A stretch of DNA of 64,000 bases from Bacillota bacterium (lineage in GTDB: Bacteria; Bacillota; Clostridia; Lachnospirales; Lachnospiraceae). The stretch lies in the NCBI GenBank assembly GCA_023450835.1, contig JAEXGM010000097.1:1-64000 (forward strand), read 5' to 3'. Under the pieces are notes generated by a model, which saw nothing but the letters and a program-made list of their open reading frames with translations, was not told the origin of the DNA and ran no database searches. Both the position numbers and the translations under genes were made by a program. Below, in pieces: positions 1 through 7,812 of the stretch (its first letter is position 1; each line of letters starts with the position of its first letter).

Positions 1-2
1 TT

Positions 3-116
3 CGCAGTAAGTATACTATAGAATTTTCTGTTACTGATCTTGATGCCAATATCTATAAAGCAGTTTATATTAAAATAGATGATGAAATAAAAGGGAAATG
101 GGTTGAATTAGATTGA
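3..116 (+). CDS. C-terminal end of an unidentified protein (cut by window edge)
   Basis: An open frame enters from the left edge and ends at TGA 114-116. The 37 visible residues include FSVTDLDANIYKAV and end in KGKWVELD. They show alternating hydrophobic and charged residues, with no transmembrane segment and no recognisable motif. No ribosome site lies upstream inside the window, so this is the tail of a longer gene. It could equally be a chance frame; support is only the protein-like composition and a sensible stop before the next promoter region. Confidence 0.4.
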   Translation, partial: RSKYTIEFSVTDLDANIYKAVYIKIDDEIKGKWVELD

Positions 117-230
117 TAACAATCAACAATATTTTACAGAGATATAATTTTCAAAGTTGTTGATTTAGTAGTTTGTTCTGTTCTTCATTCAGATATTGTA
201 TTGAATGGATTTTAAGAAAGGATAGTTAAG

Positions 231-977
231 GTGATTACTTTGCAAAAGAAAACAGTAGATAATAACGGAATTGAGATTGAGTACTATGTGAGCAATCAAG
301 TTAATGAGAATGCTACATTAATTATATCGATGGGAATATGGGAACCCGCGGATCGGGCTTTTCCTTTAATATCACGTCTTACGGGAAGGCATTGTATTGT
401 GCTTAGTTATCGGGGACGTGGAGGTAGTAGCACTCCGGAATCGGGATTTAATTGGAGTGATCATATGACAGACCTTACTTGTGTTCTTCGAAACGAATCC
501 GTCAACAAGCCTGTATTTTTAGGATTTTCAAAGGGCGTCTCATATATGCTTGGTTATCTATCAGCAAATTTAAAAATTGCGAAAGGAATTATCATTATAG
601 ATTATCCGGCCCTTCACTCAAAGCTGGAGAAAGGAGCTGCTCGGTTTTGGAGTAATATGATCTATAATGGGCATCGTCTGGATAGTTATATTAATGTTCA
701 TGCGTTAGAAGGGATAGAACTTGAGTCAACTTATGAAGAGTTCTACGATATTTTTCAAAAGATGCTCTGTCCGGTCTGGGTGTTTAGAGGAACCGATATA
801 AATTCGGCTGTTCCGTCCAATTTGACGGATGAGGATATATCAAAATATAAATCTTCGGTAAAAGAATTAGTAATCGTCGATTTTGAGGAAAGCGGTCACA
901 TGATTTTAGACGAGGAATTGGGAAAAGCCACTCGTTATGTTAAACAAATACTTACATGGATAGACGGAGAGAAATGA
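231..977 (+). CDS. alpha/beta hydrolase fold protein
   Basis: A 248-residue cytoplasmic alpha/beta hydrolase without signal peptide or membrane segment. The nucleophile elbow is GFSKG with Ser100. Asp190 (FRGTD) and His224 (ESGHM) stand where the acid and base of the triad belong, so an active esterase, lipase-like or peptidase-like enzyme is likely. The substrate cannot be read from sequence. Start is GTG 231, preceded by AAGAAAGGAT. The stop overlaps the start of the downstream GNAT gene, so the two are translationally coupled and probably act on related small molecules. Confidence 0.85.
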   Translation: MITLQKKTVDNNGIEIEYYVSNQVNENATLIISMGIWEPADRAFPLISRLTGRHCIVLSYRGRGGSSTPESGFNWSDHMTDLTCVLRNESVNKPVFLGFSKGVSYMLGYLSANLKIAKGIIIIDYPALHSKLEKGAARFWSNMIYNGHRLDSYINVHALEGIELESTYEEFYDIFQKMLCPVWVFRGTDINSAVPSNLTDEDISKYKSSVKELVIVDFEESGHMILDEELGKATRYVKQILTWIDGEK

Positions 978-1456
978 TGAATCAAAATATAAATTTAGTA
1001 TTTTATGAAAATAAATACGATGAAGAATTAGAAAAATTTGAACTTGAAAGTACACAAGAGCAATTCACAGCATATCCCAAAGAAATACTTGAGACACTAT
1101 CTGACCTTGAAAGGCATTATATATTAATAGTTCAGGAAGAAAGAGTAGTGGGTTATTTCGTATTACATGAGAATAAAGGCCCCCTAGAAATTGGAAGCCA
1201 CGATAAGGCATTGCTTATAAGAGCATTGGCTATTTCTAAGAATGAACAGGGTAGAGGCTATGCGTTATCAGCAATGAAACTGCTTCCGGATTTTTCAAAG
1301 AAATATTTTAGTGGTATTGAAGAATTAGTCTTGATAGTTAATCATGCCAATATACCTGCTCAAAACCTTTATAAGAAAGCGGGGTTTACAGATACCGGTA
1401 TCAGAAGAAATGGGAAGCACGGCTTACAATTTGTTTATCAAAATATTTTGGGATAG
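974..1456 (+). CDS. GNAT-family N-acetyltransferase
   Basis: About 160 residues forming a GNAT domain that transfers an acetyl group from acetyl-CoA to an amine or protein N-terminus. The acetyl-CoA pyrophosphate loop is visible as EQGRGYA, and the typical C-terminal NIPAQNLYKKAGF motif (asparagine plus the AxxLYxKxGF helix) follows. I place the start at ATG 974, which overlaps the preceding TGA (975-977) and has GGAGAG just upstream. An in-frame ATG at 956 would lack a ribosome site, and ATG 977 is a close alternative. Co-transcribed with the hydrolase. Substrate unknown. Confidence 0.85.
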   Translation: MMNQNINLVFYENKYDEELEKFELESTQEQFTAYPKEILETLSDLERHYILIVQEERVVGYFVLHENKGPLEIGSHDKALLIRALAISKNEQGRGYALSAMKLLPDFSKKYFSGIEELVLIVNHANIPAQNLYKKAGFTDTGIRRNGKHGLQFVYQNILG

Positions 1457-1472
1457 AGCTACATCCTGAGCC

Positions 1473-1646
1473 TTATCTATTAATCTTTTTATTTATCCGA
1501 TCACATATAAATACTTCCAATGCACCTATTAAGCCCATTATTATTCCTTGAATCAAATCATTGTCAAGAGTTATAAAAAGCGTATGTTGTAATATAAAAG
1601 CTATAATAAAAAATATTAAAACAGCACAGGCATAGATTTTCCACAT
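1473..1646 (-). CDS. small two-helix membrane protein (57 aa)
   Basis: A minus-strand open frame of 57 codons, start MWKIYACAVLIFF, end CDRINKKINR. It contains two hydrophobic stretches (about residues 5-19 and 31-48) joined by a short polar QHTLFITLDNDLIQ loop, and ends in a basic tail, as expected for a two-pass inner-membrane protein with a positive cytoplasmic end. The ribosome site is weak (GGTG nine bases before ATG 1646). No family recognised. The composition and clean ends are protein-like and there is no competing gene on the other strand. It sits convergent to the GNAT gene. Confidence 0.5.
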   Translation of the reverse strand: MWKIYACAVLIFFIIAFILQHTLFITLDNDLIQGIIMGLIGALEVFICDRINKKINR

Positions 1647-1822
1647 TTTAATTCACCAACTTTCTAATAGAGCGTGGAGATTCATGTTTTTCAAGTTAAT
1701 TTTCAAAGTTTCATATTTATAGGTTGCCACGATATCTTCATTAGCATCCATGGATTATTATATAATTCTCACTATTTCGGTTATTGCTTTCCAAAAGTAA
1801 ATTATTTGCTTTCAGTAAAATA

Positions 1823-1867
1823 CATTTAATGATATAATTATGATATATAGAATTACATCATTAAATG
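1823..1867 (+). promoter_or_regulatory. inverted repeat around the -10 region of the GGDEF gene
   Basis: CATTTAATGAT (1823-1833) is matched exactly by ATCATTAAATG (1857-1867), an 11-bp perfect inverted repeat. The first base of a consensus TATAAT (1833-1838) overlaps the left arm, and the right arm runs up to the ribosome site. No good -35 is visible, suggesting activator dependence or operator control of the GGDEF gene that starts at 1879. Confidence 0.45.
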
Positions 1868-1878
1868 GGATGGATTAG

Positions 1879-2997
1879 ATGGATAAATTTAAAACCTTAG
1901 ATTCGAGTATACTGTCATTAATAATACTGATATTTATCTATTATAATGCCAGGAACCGTTTAGAAAAGGTATTCGTAAGTAATAGAGTATATCTGGGTTT
2001 AGTTAAGACAAACATATCCTTAATATTAATTGATATTGGAGCGTGGATATTTGATGGTCTGCCAGGTCTTCAATTTCTACTGATGAACAGAATTTTTAAT
2101 CTGTTGCTCTTCGTAGTCGAACCTTTTACCGGCACACTTTGGGTTTTGTATGTATGTTATCAGGTTAAACACAATGAGAAATGGATAGAAAAGTTAAAAT
2201 ATCTGTTGTCAGCATTACTTGTAATGAATGGTGTTATATCTGTGCTAAGCTTACACACCGGCTGGTTCTTTTATGTGGATAGCAGCAATATATACGCCAG
2301 AGGAAATTTATACCTGGTGCATATATTTTACTGCTATATTTTATTGATATATTCTATGTACTGCGTATTTAAACATAGAAAAATAATAGAAAAAAAGTAT
2401 TATTATTCTATGTTGGTATTCATATTACCAATTACACTTGGGGCAACTATTCAGATACTGTTTTATGGCTGGGCGCTTTCCTGGACCGGTATGATGTTGT
2501 CGCTTTTAATAATATATATTAATATTCAGGATTCCAGTTTGAATACAGACTATCTGACAGGAGTATACAATAGAAGACAGTTAGATAAGTATCTTAAGAT
2601 CAGAATTAAGAATAGTACTGAAATCAAAACTTTTTCCGCAATGCTGATTGATCTGGATGGATTTAAAAAGATTAATGATACCTTTGGCCATGATATTGGC
2701 GATGAAGCGATCAAAGATGCTGCACAAATAATTCAAAATTCTTTAAGAAGAGATGATTTCGTTGCCAGATACGGCGGAGATGAATTCTTTGCAATATTAG
2801 ATAACAGTGATAAGGATATTCTTGAGGCAGCAGTTGCAAGAATGAAAAGTAATGTGGATAAGTTCAATTCGAGTTCTGAAAAAGGGTACAAGCTAAGCTT
2901 TGCAATAGGTTATGCCGTATATGACTATGAGCAGAGGATGAAGGCGGACGACTTTTTTAAGTATATTGATGCGCTTATGTATAGCAGTAAAAGATAA
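1879..2997 (+). CDS. membrane diguanylate cyclase (GGDEF)
   Basis: 372 residues. The N-terminal ~215 residues hold six or seven hydrophobic helices resembling the 7TM-type sensory input module of clostridial kinases and cyclases. From about residue 222 (TDYLTGVYNRRQLD) a GGDEF domain follows, with the intact active site GGDEF at 299-303. An allosteric c-di-GMP inhibitory site is also intact: Arg290-x-x-Asp293, exactly five residues before the GGDEF motif. It should make c-di-GMP from two GTP and be product-inhibited. There is no EAL domain. The gene stands alone, preceded by an inverted repeat and followed by a terminator. Confidence 0.92.
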   Translation: MDKFKTLDSSILSLIILIFIYYNARNRLEKVFVSNRVYLGLVKTNISLILIDIGAWIFDGLPGLQFLLMNRIFNLLLFVVEPFTGTLWVLYVCYQVKHNEKWIEKLKYLLSALLVMNGVISVLSLHTGWFFYVDSSNIYARGNLYLVHIFYCYILLIYSMYCVFKHRKIIEKKYYYSMLVFILPITLGATIQILFYGWALSWTGMMLSLLIIYINIQDSSLNTDYLTGVYNRRQLDKYLKIRIKNSTEIKTFSAMLIDLDGFKKINDTFGHDIGDEAIKDAAQIIQNSLRRDDFVARYGGDEFFAILDNSDKDILEAAVARMKSNVDKFNSSSEKGYKLSFAIGYAVYDYEQRMKADDFFKYIDALMYSSKR

Positions 2998-3013
2998 ATG
3001 GTGGAACTATAAT

Positions 3014-3052
3014 CAGGGTATGTTTTCTTTTAAGAAACATATCCTCTTTTTG
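3014..3052 (+). terminator. Rho-independent terminator of the GGDEF gene
   Basis: A stem pairs GGTATGTTT with AAACATATCC around a TCTTTTAAG loop, followed by CTCTTTTTGG. It lies 17 bases after the GGDEF stop. Confidence 0.6.
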
Positions 3053-3135
3053 GCTTTTTAAGTATTGACAGTATGTGATATTTTGGGATATGTTAAGGGA
3101 AACAGGTATGAAATACTATTATCATGCATTCAGGA

Positions 3136-3227
3136 AGTATTACATAATAATAAATTGTAGAAGTATTTTAGAGAGTTAAGAGTATTTATGAAAGTATTAT
3201 AAAGGTATCATAAAAGTATTACATAAA
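3136..3227 (+). repeat. short direct repeats AGTATT with near-helical spacing upstream of the dehydrogenase gene
   Basis: AGTATT or a one-to-two-base variant (GGTATC) begins at 3136, 3162, 3181, 3193, 3204 and 3215. The last four are 12, 11 and 11 bp apart, with flanking ATAA/CATAA also repeated. The array ends 12 bp before the AGGAGG ribosome site. Regular spacing close to one helical turn fits a multi-site regulator or slipped-strand duplication. Confidence 0.4.
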
Positions 3228-3243
3228 AGAAGGAGGAAGAATT

Positions 3244-4356
3244 ATGTCAGTGAAATCCAATATAGTTGACTGGAATACGATTACAAGCTTTGTAACAGAG
3301 GCATTTATAGGGTATGGTATCCCGGAAGAAGATGCAAAGGTCTGCGCGGATGTATTGCTGGAATCGGATAAACGAGGAATAGAATCCCATGGTGTTAACC
3401 GGTTTAAACCAATCTATCTGGACCGTATAAAAGCAGGTATTCAAAGTCCGGTCACAAATTTTGAAATCTTAAAAGAGACACCAACAACAGCAGTTGTAGA
3501 TGGACATGATGGTATGGGGCAGGTTATTGGTGTAAAATCTATGAACCTGGCAATTGAAAAAGCCAAAAAGTATGGAATGGGCATGGTTGTGGCACGTAAT
3601 TCCACTCACTACGGCATCGCAGGCTATTATGCTACCATGGCAACAAAAGCTGGATGCATTGGAATTACCGGAACCAATGCAAGACCTTCTATTGCACCGA
3701 CCTTTGGAGTGGAGAATATGCTCGGCACCAATCCTCTTACATTTGGCATGCCCACGGATGAAGAATTTCCCTTTGTACTTGATTGTGCCACTTCAATTAC
3801 CCAGCGAGGACGTATTGAGTATTATTCACGGGTCGGTAAACCGACACCTGCCGGTATGGTAATTGGGCGGGATGGTGAAACCAAGACTGATTCTGAGCAG
3901 ATATTATCAGATTTGAATACCGGACATGCGGCGCTTGCTCCTCTGGGAGGAATCGGAGAGGAACTTGCAGGCTATAAGGGCTATGGGTATGCTACGGTAG
4001 TGGAGATTCTCTCAGCAGCTTTGCAGCAGGGAAATTTTCTTCTGGGATTAACAGGTATCGATGAAAATGGTAAAAGAGGACCTTATCATCTGGGACACTT
4101 CTTTATCGCTATTGATACAGAGGCGTTTTTGGGATTAGAAGCATTTAAAAAGACTTGCGGGGATATACTGCGTGATTTGCGAAAATCCCAAAAAGCACCG
4201 GGGAGTGAACGTATCTATACAGCAGGTGAAAAGGAATATCTTGTATGGCAGGAACGCAAAGACAGCGGTGTTCCCATTAATGAAGCGGTACAGCAGGAAA
4301 TAATAAAAGTACGGGACGAACTTGGGCTGAAACAATATAAATTCCCATTCGAATAA
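3244..4356 (+). CDS. malate/L-lactate dehydrogenase family oxidoreductase (Ldh_2)
   Basis: 370 residues matching the NAD(P)-dependent malate/lactate/ureidoglycolate dehydrogenase family, whose fold differs from classical LDH/MDH. Family hallmarks seen: ESDKRGIESHGVNRF near residue 48, the catalytic-histidine region ARNSTHYGIAGYYA near 116, and LGTNPLTFGMPT near 160. It reduces or oxidises a 2-keto/2-hydroxy acid in the cytoplasm. The precise substrate is not readable. A strong AAGAAGGAGG precedes ATG 3244. It stands alone, behind a helically phased repeat array, and is followed 107 bp on by an MBL hydrolase. Confidence 0.88.
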   Translation: MSVKSNIVDWNTITSFVTEAFIGYGIPEEDAKVCADVLLESDKRGIESHGVNRFKPIYLDRIKAGIQSPVTNFEILKETPTTAVVDGHDGMGQVIGVKSMNLAIEKAKKYGMGMVVARNSTHYGIAGYYATMATKAGCIGITGTNARPSIAPTFGVENMLGTNPLTFGMPTDEEFPFVLDCATSITQRGRIEYYSRVGKPTPAGMVIGRDGETKTDSEQILSDLNTGHAALAPLGGIGEELAGYKGYGYATVVEILSAALQQGNFLLGLTGIDENGKRGPYHLGHFFIAIDTEAFLGLEAFKKTCGDILRDLRKSQKAPGSERIYTAGEKEYLVWQERKDSGVPINEAVQQEIIKVRDELGLKQYKFPFE

Positions 4357-4463
4357 GTTTTTATATTTATAATGTTTATATTTGAAATGATTTTTGATAA
4401 AAGAGATATTAAGGGTGTTATATTTAATATTAAAAAACTTATGTAACGGACGGAGGTTGTCAT

Positions 4464-5153
4464 ATGAAGATTTCGGAACATGTGGATATGCTTAAAATTC
4501 AGGGTGAAAACGGCTGTTGCCCAGTAATTGTTCACGATGCCAATAACCTGATTATTGTTGATACCGGGTATCCCCTTCAAATAAACCTGATGAAAGAAGC
4601 CATTGAGCAATGCGGATACCGTTTGGAGGACATTAATAAAATTATTTTTACACATCAGGATATTGACCATATAGGCTGTGCCAAGGAATTGATTAAAATT
4701 TCACCTAACATAGAAGTTATGGCGCATGAAGAGGAAGCACCATATATTGACGGAAGGCTGGTACCGATAAAATTAGCAAATCTGGATATCAATAACCCGT
4801 TTTATAATCAGTTAAAAGCAGGCTTTGATAACAGGCGTATAAAAATAGACAGAGAGTTAAAGGATGGTGACTTTTTCTCAATCTGCGGAGGAATAGAAAT
4901 TATTCATACACCAGGGCATACACCGGGACATATCTGTATTTATATTCATGATGATAAAGTGCTAATTGCCGGTGATGCATTAAACCTTGACAATGGAAAA
5001 TTAGCAGGAGCGAATCCGCAGTATTCAGAGAATATGATGCAGGCGAATGAATCAATAAAGAAACTTTATAACTATGAAATAGAAACCGTTATGACTTACC
5101 ATGGCGGAAATTACAAGGGCAGTGTTAAAGATCTGCACATATTAAAAGTGTGA
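4464..5153 (+). CDS. MBL-fold metallo-hydrolase
   Basis: 229 residues of metallo-beta-lactamase fold. The metal site reads THQDIDH (63-69), the HxDxDH variant common in single-domain bacterial MBL hydrolases with aspartate in place of the second histidine. It continues with HTPGHTPGH near 151, AGDAL near 170 and TYHGG near the C terminus. It probably hydrolyses a thioester or lactone-like bond. No signal peptide. ACGGAGG lies seven bases before ATG 4464. Substrate unknown; close genomic neighbours do not specify one. Confidence 0.85.
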   Translation: MKISEHVDMLKIQGENGCCPVIVHDANNLIIVDTGYPLQINLMKEAIEQCGYRLEDINKIIFTHQDIDHIGCAKELIKISPNIEVMAHEEEAPYIDGRLVPIKLANLDINNPFYNQLKAGFDNRRIKIDRELKDGDFFSICGGIEIIHTPGHTPGHICIYIHDDKVLIAGDALNLDNGKLAGANPQYSENMMQANESIKKLYNYEIETVMTYHGGNYKGSVKDLHILKV

Positions 5154-5263
5154 TAGCAAGTTCTAACGGTGTTAATGCATTAAGACTTTTATTTAGGGAG
5201 ATATTTATTATAGAGACTTTAAATTAACGCTATTCTCAAATAAATGAAAGAAGGAAGTTGTGT

Positions 5264-5713
5264 ATGAATACTGACAGATATTCAAAGAAAACAAAAGAAG
5301 AATTAGAAAAAACTTTAACAAGAACCCAATATGAAGTAACGCAGAACAGTGCTACGGAGCGGCCTTTCCAGAATGAATATTTTAATGAATTCAGAAAAGG
5401 AATATATGTAGATGTTACTACCGGAGAACCTCTTTTTGTATCCAGTGAGAAATTTGAATCTGGCTGCGGATGGCCTAGTTTTGCTAAGCCCATTGATAAA
5501 ACCACTATTATAGAAGTTACTGACCATAGTCATGGCATGAAACGTACGGAAGTAAGAAGCAAGATAGGGGATTCACATCTGGGACATGTATTTGAGGATG
5601 GACCGGCTGAAATGGGCGGCTTGAGATACTGCATCAATAGTGCATCGCTGAAATTCATACCGAAAGAAGAGATGGAGAAGGAAGGCTACGGGGATTTTCT
5701 TGGCGTTATTTGA
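5264..5713 (+). CDS. msrB: peptide-methionine (R)-S-oxide reductase
   Basis: 149 residues of MsrB, which reduces methionine-R-sulfoxide in proteins at the expense of thioredoxin. The fold signature [12 protein letters not shown] and [10 protein letters not shown] are present, and the catalytic cysteine lies in RYCINSAS at Cys123. The two zinc-binding CxxC pairs of many MsrBs are absent, so this is a zinc-free form; the cysteine in SGCGW may resolve the sulfenate. ATG 5264 follows GAAGGAAG; an upstream in-frame TTG has poor spacing. No MsrA is adjacent or fused. Confidence 0.93.
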   Translation: MNTDRYSKKTKEELEKTLTRTQYEVTQNSATERPFQNEYFNEFRKGIYVDVTTGEPLFVSSEKFESGCGWPSFAKPIDKTTIIEVTDHSHGMKRTEVRSKIGDSHLGHVFEDGPAEMGGLRYCINSASLKFIPKEEMEKEGYGDFLGVI

Positions 5714-5832
5714 ATTCTGCGCCTTTCACAACTTTAAGTTGGATATCAGATAGTAAAAACAACTTCGTATATATGGAGTGTAATGGGGATTTTGCTATAC
5801 TTACCATATCATTTGGAGAGAGGTGTAACGAT

Positions 5833-6338
5833 ATGTTTGATGTAAAGAAAACCGGTGAAAAAATTGCTGTCCTTCGAAAAAAAAAAGAATGACGCAGGAA
5901 GAGCTTGCTGAAAAAATGGATGTGAGTTCTTAAGCTGTAAGCAAGTGGGAAAATGGTAATGCAATGCCTGAAGTTGCATCCCTCGTACTTTTATCTCAGA
6001 TTTTAGATTGTTCAACTGACAGTATACTTAATCCCTCTGAATTTAAAATAAACTATATTATACCTTCCGGACTCTATGCGGTTTGTACTTTTGAAGCAGA
6101 AAACTTTGAGGTCTTAACGAATGAGGCGTTATATAAAGCTGCGAATTATATGATAAATATTTGGTTGTCAGATAAAAATGAAAAGTATACTTTTAAACAG
6201 AATATGACAATTGAAGTCTACAGTAAGGATTCTTATAAAAAAGACATTCCTAAAATGAGCTATTATTTTCCGATAAATATTAAACATGCCCTGTTCCAGG
6301 TCTTATATGTTTTATACCTCAATTGTAATTTTTCGTGA
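5833..6338 (+). pseudogene. broken XRE-family regulator with GyrI-like C-terminal domain
   Basis: A gene start at ATG 5833 with a GGAGAGAGG site encodes FDVKKTGEKIAVLRKKK, then hits TGA 5890. The helix-turn-helix continues in another frame (MTQEELAEKMDVSS, then AVSKWENGNAMPE). Adding one A to the ten-A run at 5877-5886 restores the frame as LRKKKRMTQEELA. A second lesion, TAA at 5931-5933, replaces the Gln codon expected in SSQAVSKWE. The rest (IPSGLYAVCTFEAENFEVL to SYYFPI) resembles a GyrI-like/SOUL effector-binding domain. Two independent lesions argue for real decay, not a sequencing slip. The frame runs into the 3' end of the convergent MFS gene. Confidence 0.8.
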
Positions 6339-7574
6339 AAGGGCCAGGTTGAGGAAAGCAATAACAGCTGCCGCAATAAATACGGCCTCATATCCAACAG
6401 CTTTCCACAACAGGCCTCCGAATACAGGAATTAACATAGAGGCAATATGCTGCAGACTAACGCCGGTGGAGAGTGTTGGAGTCACATCGGACAGATCAAC
6501 GGCGATTTTTCTTAGATATGTTGACCGGGCCATTTCGACTGCGGACATAGAGTTGTCGATGACATAACAGCCTGCAATGATTACCGCGGCAACTCCGAAG
6601 GAAAAGATTCTAGCGGAAAATGCGTATCCAAGGCAGATGGCAAACAACAGGACCGCTTCCACAGTCAGAACGAACCGCTCGCCACGAGTGTCGATTAATT
6701 TACCGATTATCCTTCTGGTGCCGATACTGACAAGGGCAACTACCATACCCAAAATAGCAAACAACTGTGGCTTTACGCCGAACACCTTGATCAGTACCCA
6801 GGGGGCAAAGGTCATAAATATCTGATTCCTTGCTCCGCTGATTACGGACAGTACATAATAAAGAGTATAGCGCTTTCTAAAAATAAATCTGACCTTTCGA
6901 GCCTCCGATGCACCTCTTTTCATTAAGCCCATTGAAAATGCTGCAAAAAGGTAGAAAACAGTACCTGTGATAAAGGCAGTCTGATAAGTCATATGTATAA
7001 AATTAAAGCCCAGAAAAATAAAAATATAAGCGACGATACTTCCGGACAAGCTAAAGGCGCTTATTGTTCCAAGCCTTGCTCCGAAAGATTTTTGATTAGA
7101 CAGGGACATACCGATGGAGGGAGTGACAGGCATGACCATGTGTGTACCAAGACTGTACATCATCATCCAGATAATCATTAGTGCAAAGGTCGGTGAAAGC
7201 ATGCCTAGTCCAAGCATACCAAGTCCTGCCGCTGCCATACCGAACATGGCAATACGTACATCTCCTAAAAAGCTTAATGCGGCCAGAATTACCATGATAA
7301 AAAAACCGGGTGCTTCTCTTGGAACTTCTAGAAAACCTCTGGTGTTTTCCGACAGTTTAAATATATCATTTAAATAATTATTAAATATCGATGAATTAAT
7401 GCCTCCGCCGACTCCGGCAAATAATCCTGCAATTAAGAAGAGATTAAAGTTTCGGTCGGATTGAAAATTTTTAAAGAATTCAAAGCGCGGCTTTTTGCTG
7501 CCATGCAGGGGGATTTCAGCCTGCTTTTCTTCCGATAACTCTGAGTTTGTATATTCTTTTTCACGTAATTCCAT
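6312..7574 (-). CDS. MFS transporter
   Basis: 420 residues with about twelve hydrophobic helices after a ~35-residue charged cytoplasmic N terminus. It has the two-times-six architecture of the major facilitator superfamily and a basic loop (LMKRGASEARKVRFIFRKR) between the halves. It would export or import a small molecule by proton exchange; no family-specific motif lets me name it. It has its own promoter upstream (TTGAAA, 17 bp, TATAAT on the minus strand). The decayed XRE gene converges with it and may once have been its regulator. Confidence 0.85.
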   Translation of the reverse strand: MELREKEYTNSELSEEKQAEIPLHGSKKPRFEFFKNFQSDRNFNLFLIAGLFAGVGGGINSSIFNNYLNDIFKLSENTRGFLEVPREAPGFFIMVILAALSFLGDVRIAMFGMAAAGLGMLGLGMLSPTFALMIIWMMMYSLGTHMVMPVTPSIGMSLSNQKSFGARLGTISAFSLSGSIVAYIFIFLGFNFIHMTYQTAFITGTVFYLFAAFSMGLMKRGASEARKVRFIFRKRYTLYYVLSVISGARNQIFMTFAPWVLIKVFGVKPQLFAILGMVVALVSIGTRRIIGKLIDTRGERFVLTVEAVLLFAICLGYAFSARIFSFGVAAVIIAGCYVIDNSMSAVEMARSTYLRKIAVDLSDVTPTLSTGVSLQHIASMLIPVFGGLLWKAVGYEAVFIAAAVIAFLNLALSRKITIEV

Positions 7575-7609
7575 TTATTTACCAGCTTTCGTAATCATAA
7601 TTGTCAGCA

Positions 7610-7638
7610 ATTATAACATAGATAAGTACTACTTTCAA
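7610..7638 (-). promoter_or_regulatory. sigma-A-type promoter of the MFS gene
   Basis: On the minus strand TTGAAA (7638-7633), a 17-bp spacer and a perfect TATAAT (7615-7610) lie about 36 bp before the MFS start codon. Confidence 0.65.
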
Positions 7639-7812
7639 TGATTTTAATTTAGACTGCGATACAACAATCTGATATGAACTGGAACCGGGAAGCACTTTGG
7701 GCTCAATTAATTATAAACAACGAAATGACATCATTTGTATTAAGTGTGCCAATAGAAGTTTATTTTAAATTATGGTATATTATATTAATTAAACAAATGA
7801 GGAGCACAGTAA

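Noticed and set aside
3136..3227. CRISPR-like array in the AGTATT repeat region
   Set aside because: Units are 11-12 bp with no unique spacers and no cas genes are present.
3247..3444. Long antisense frames inside the dehydrogenase, SBP and ABC genes
   Set aside because: They are shadows of well-supported genes on the opposite strand, without ribosome sites or domain signatures.
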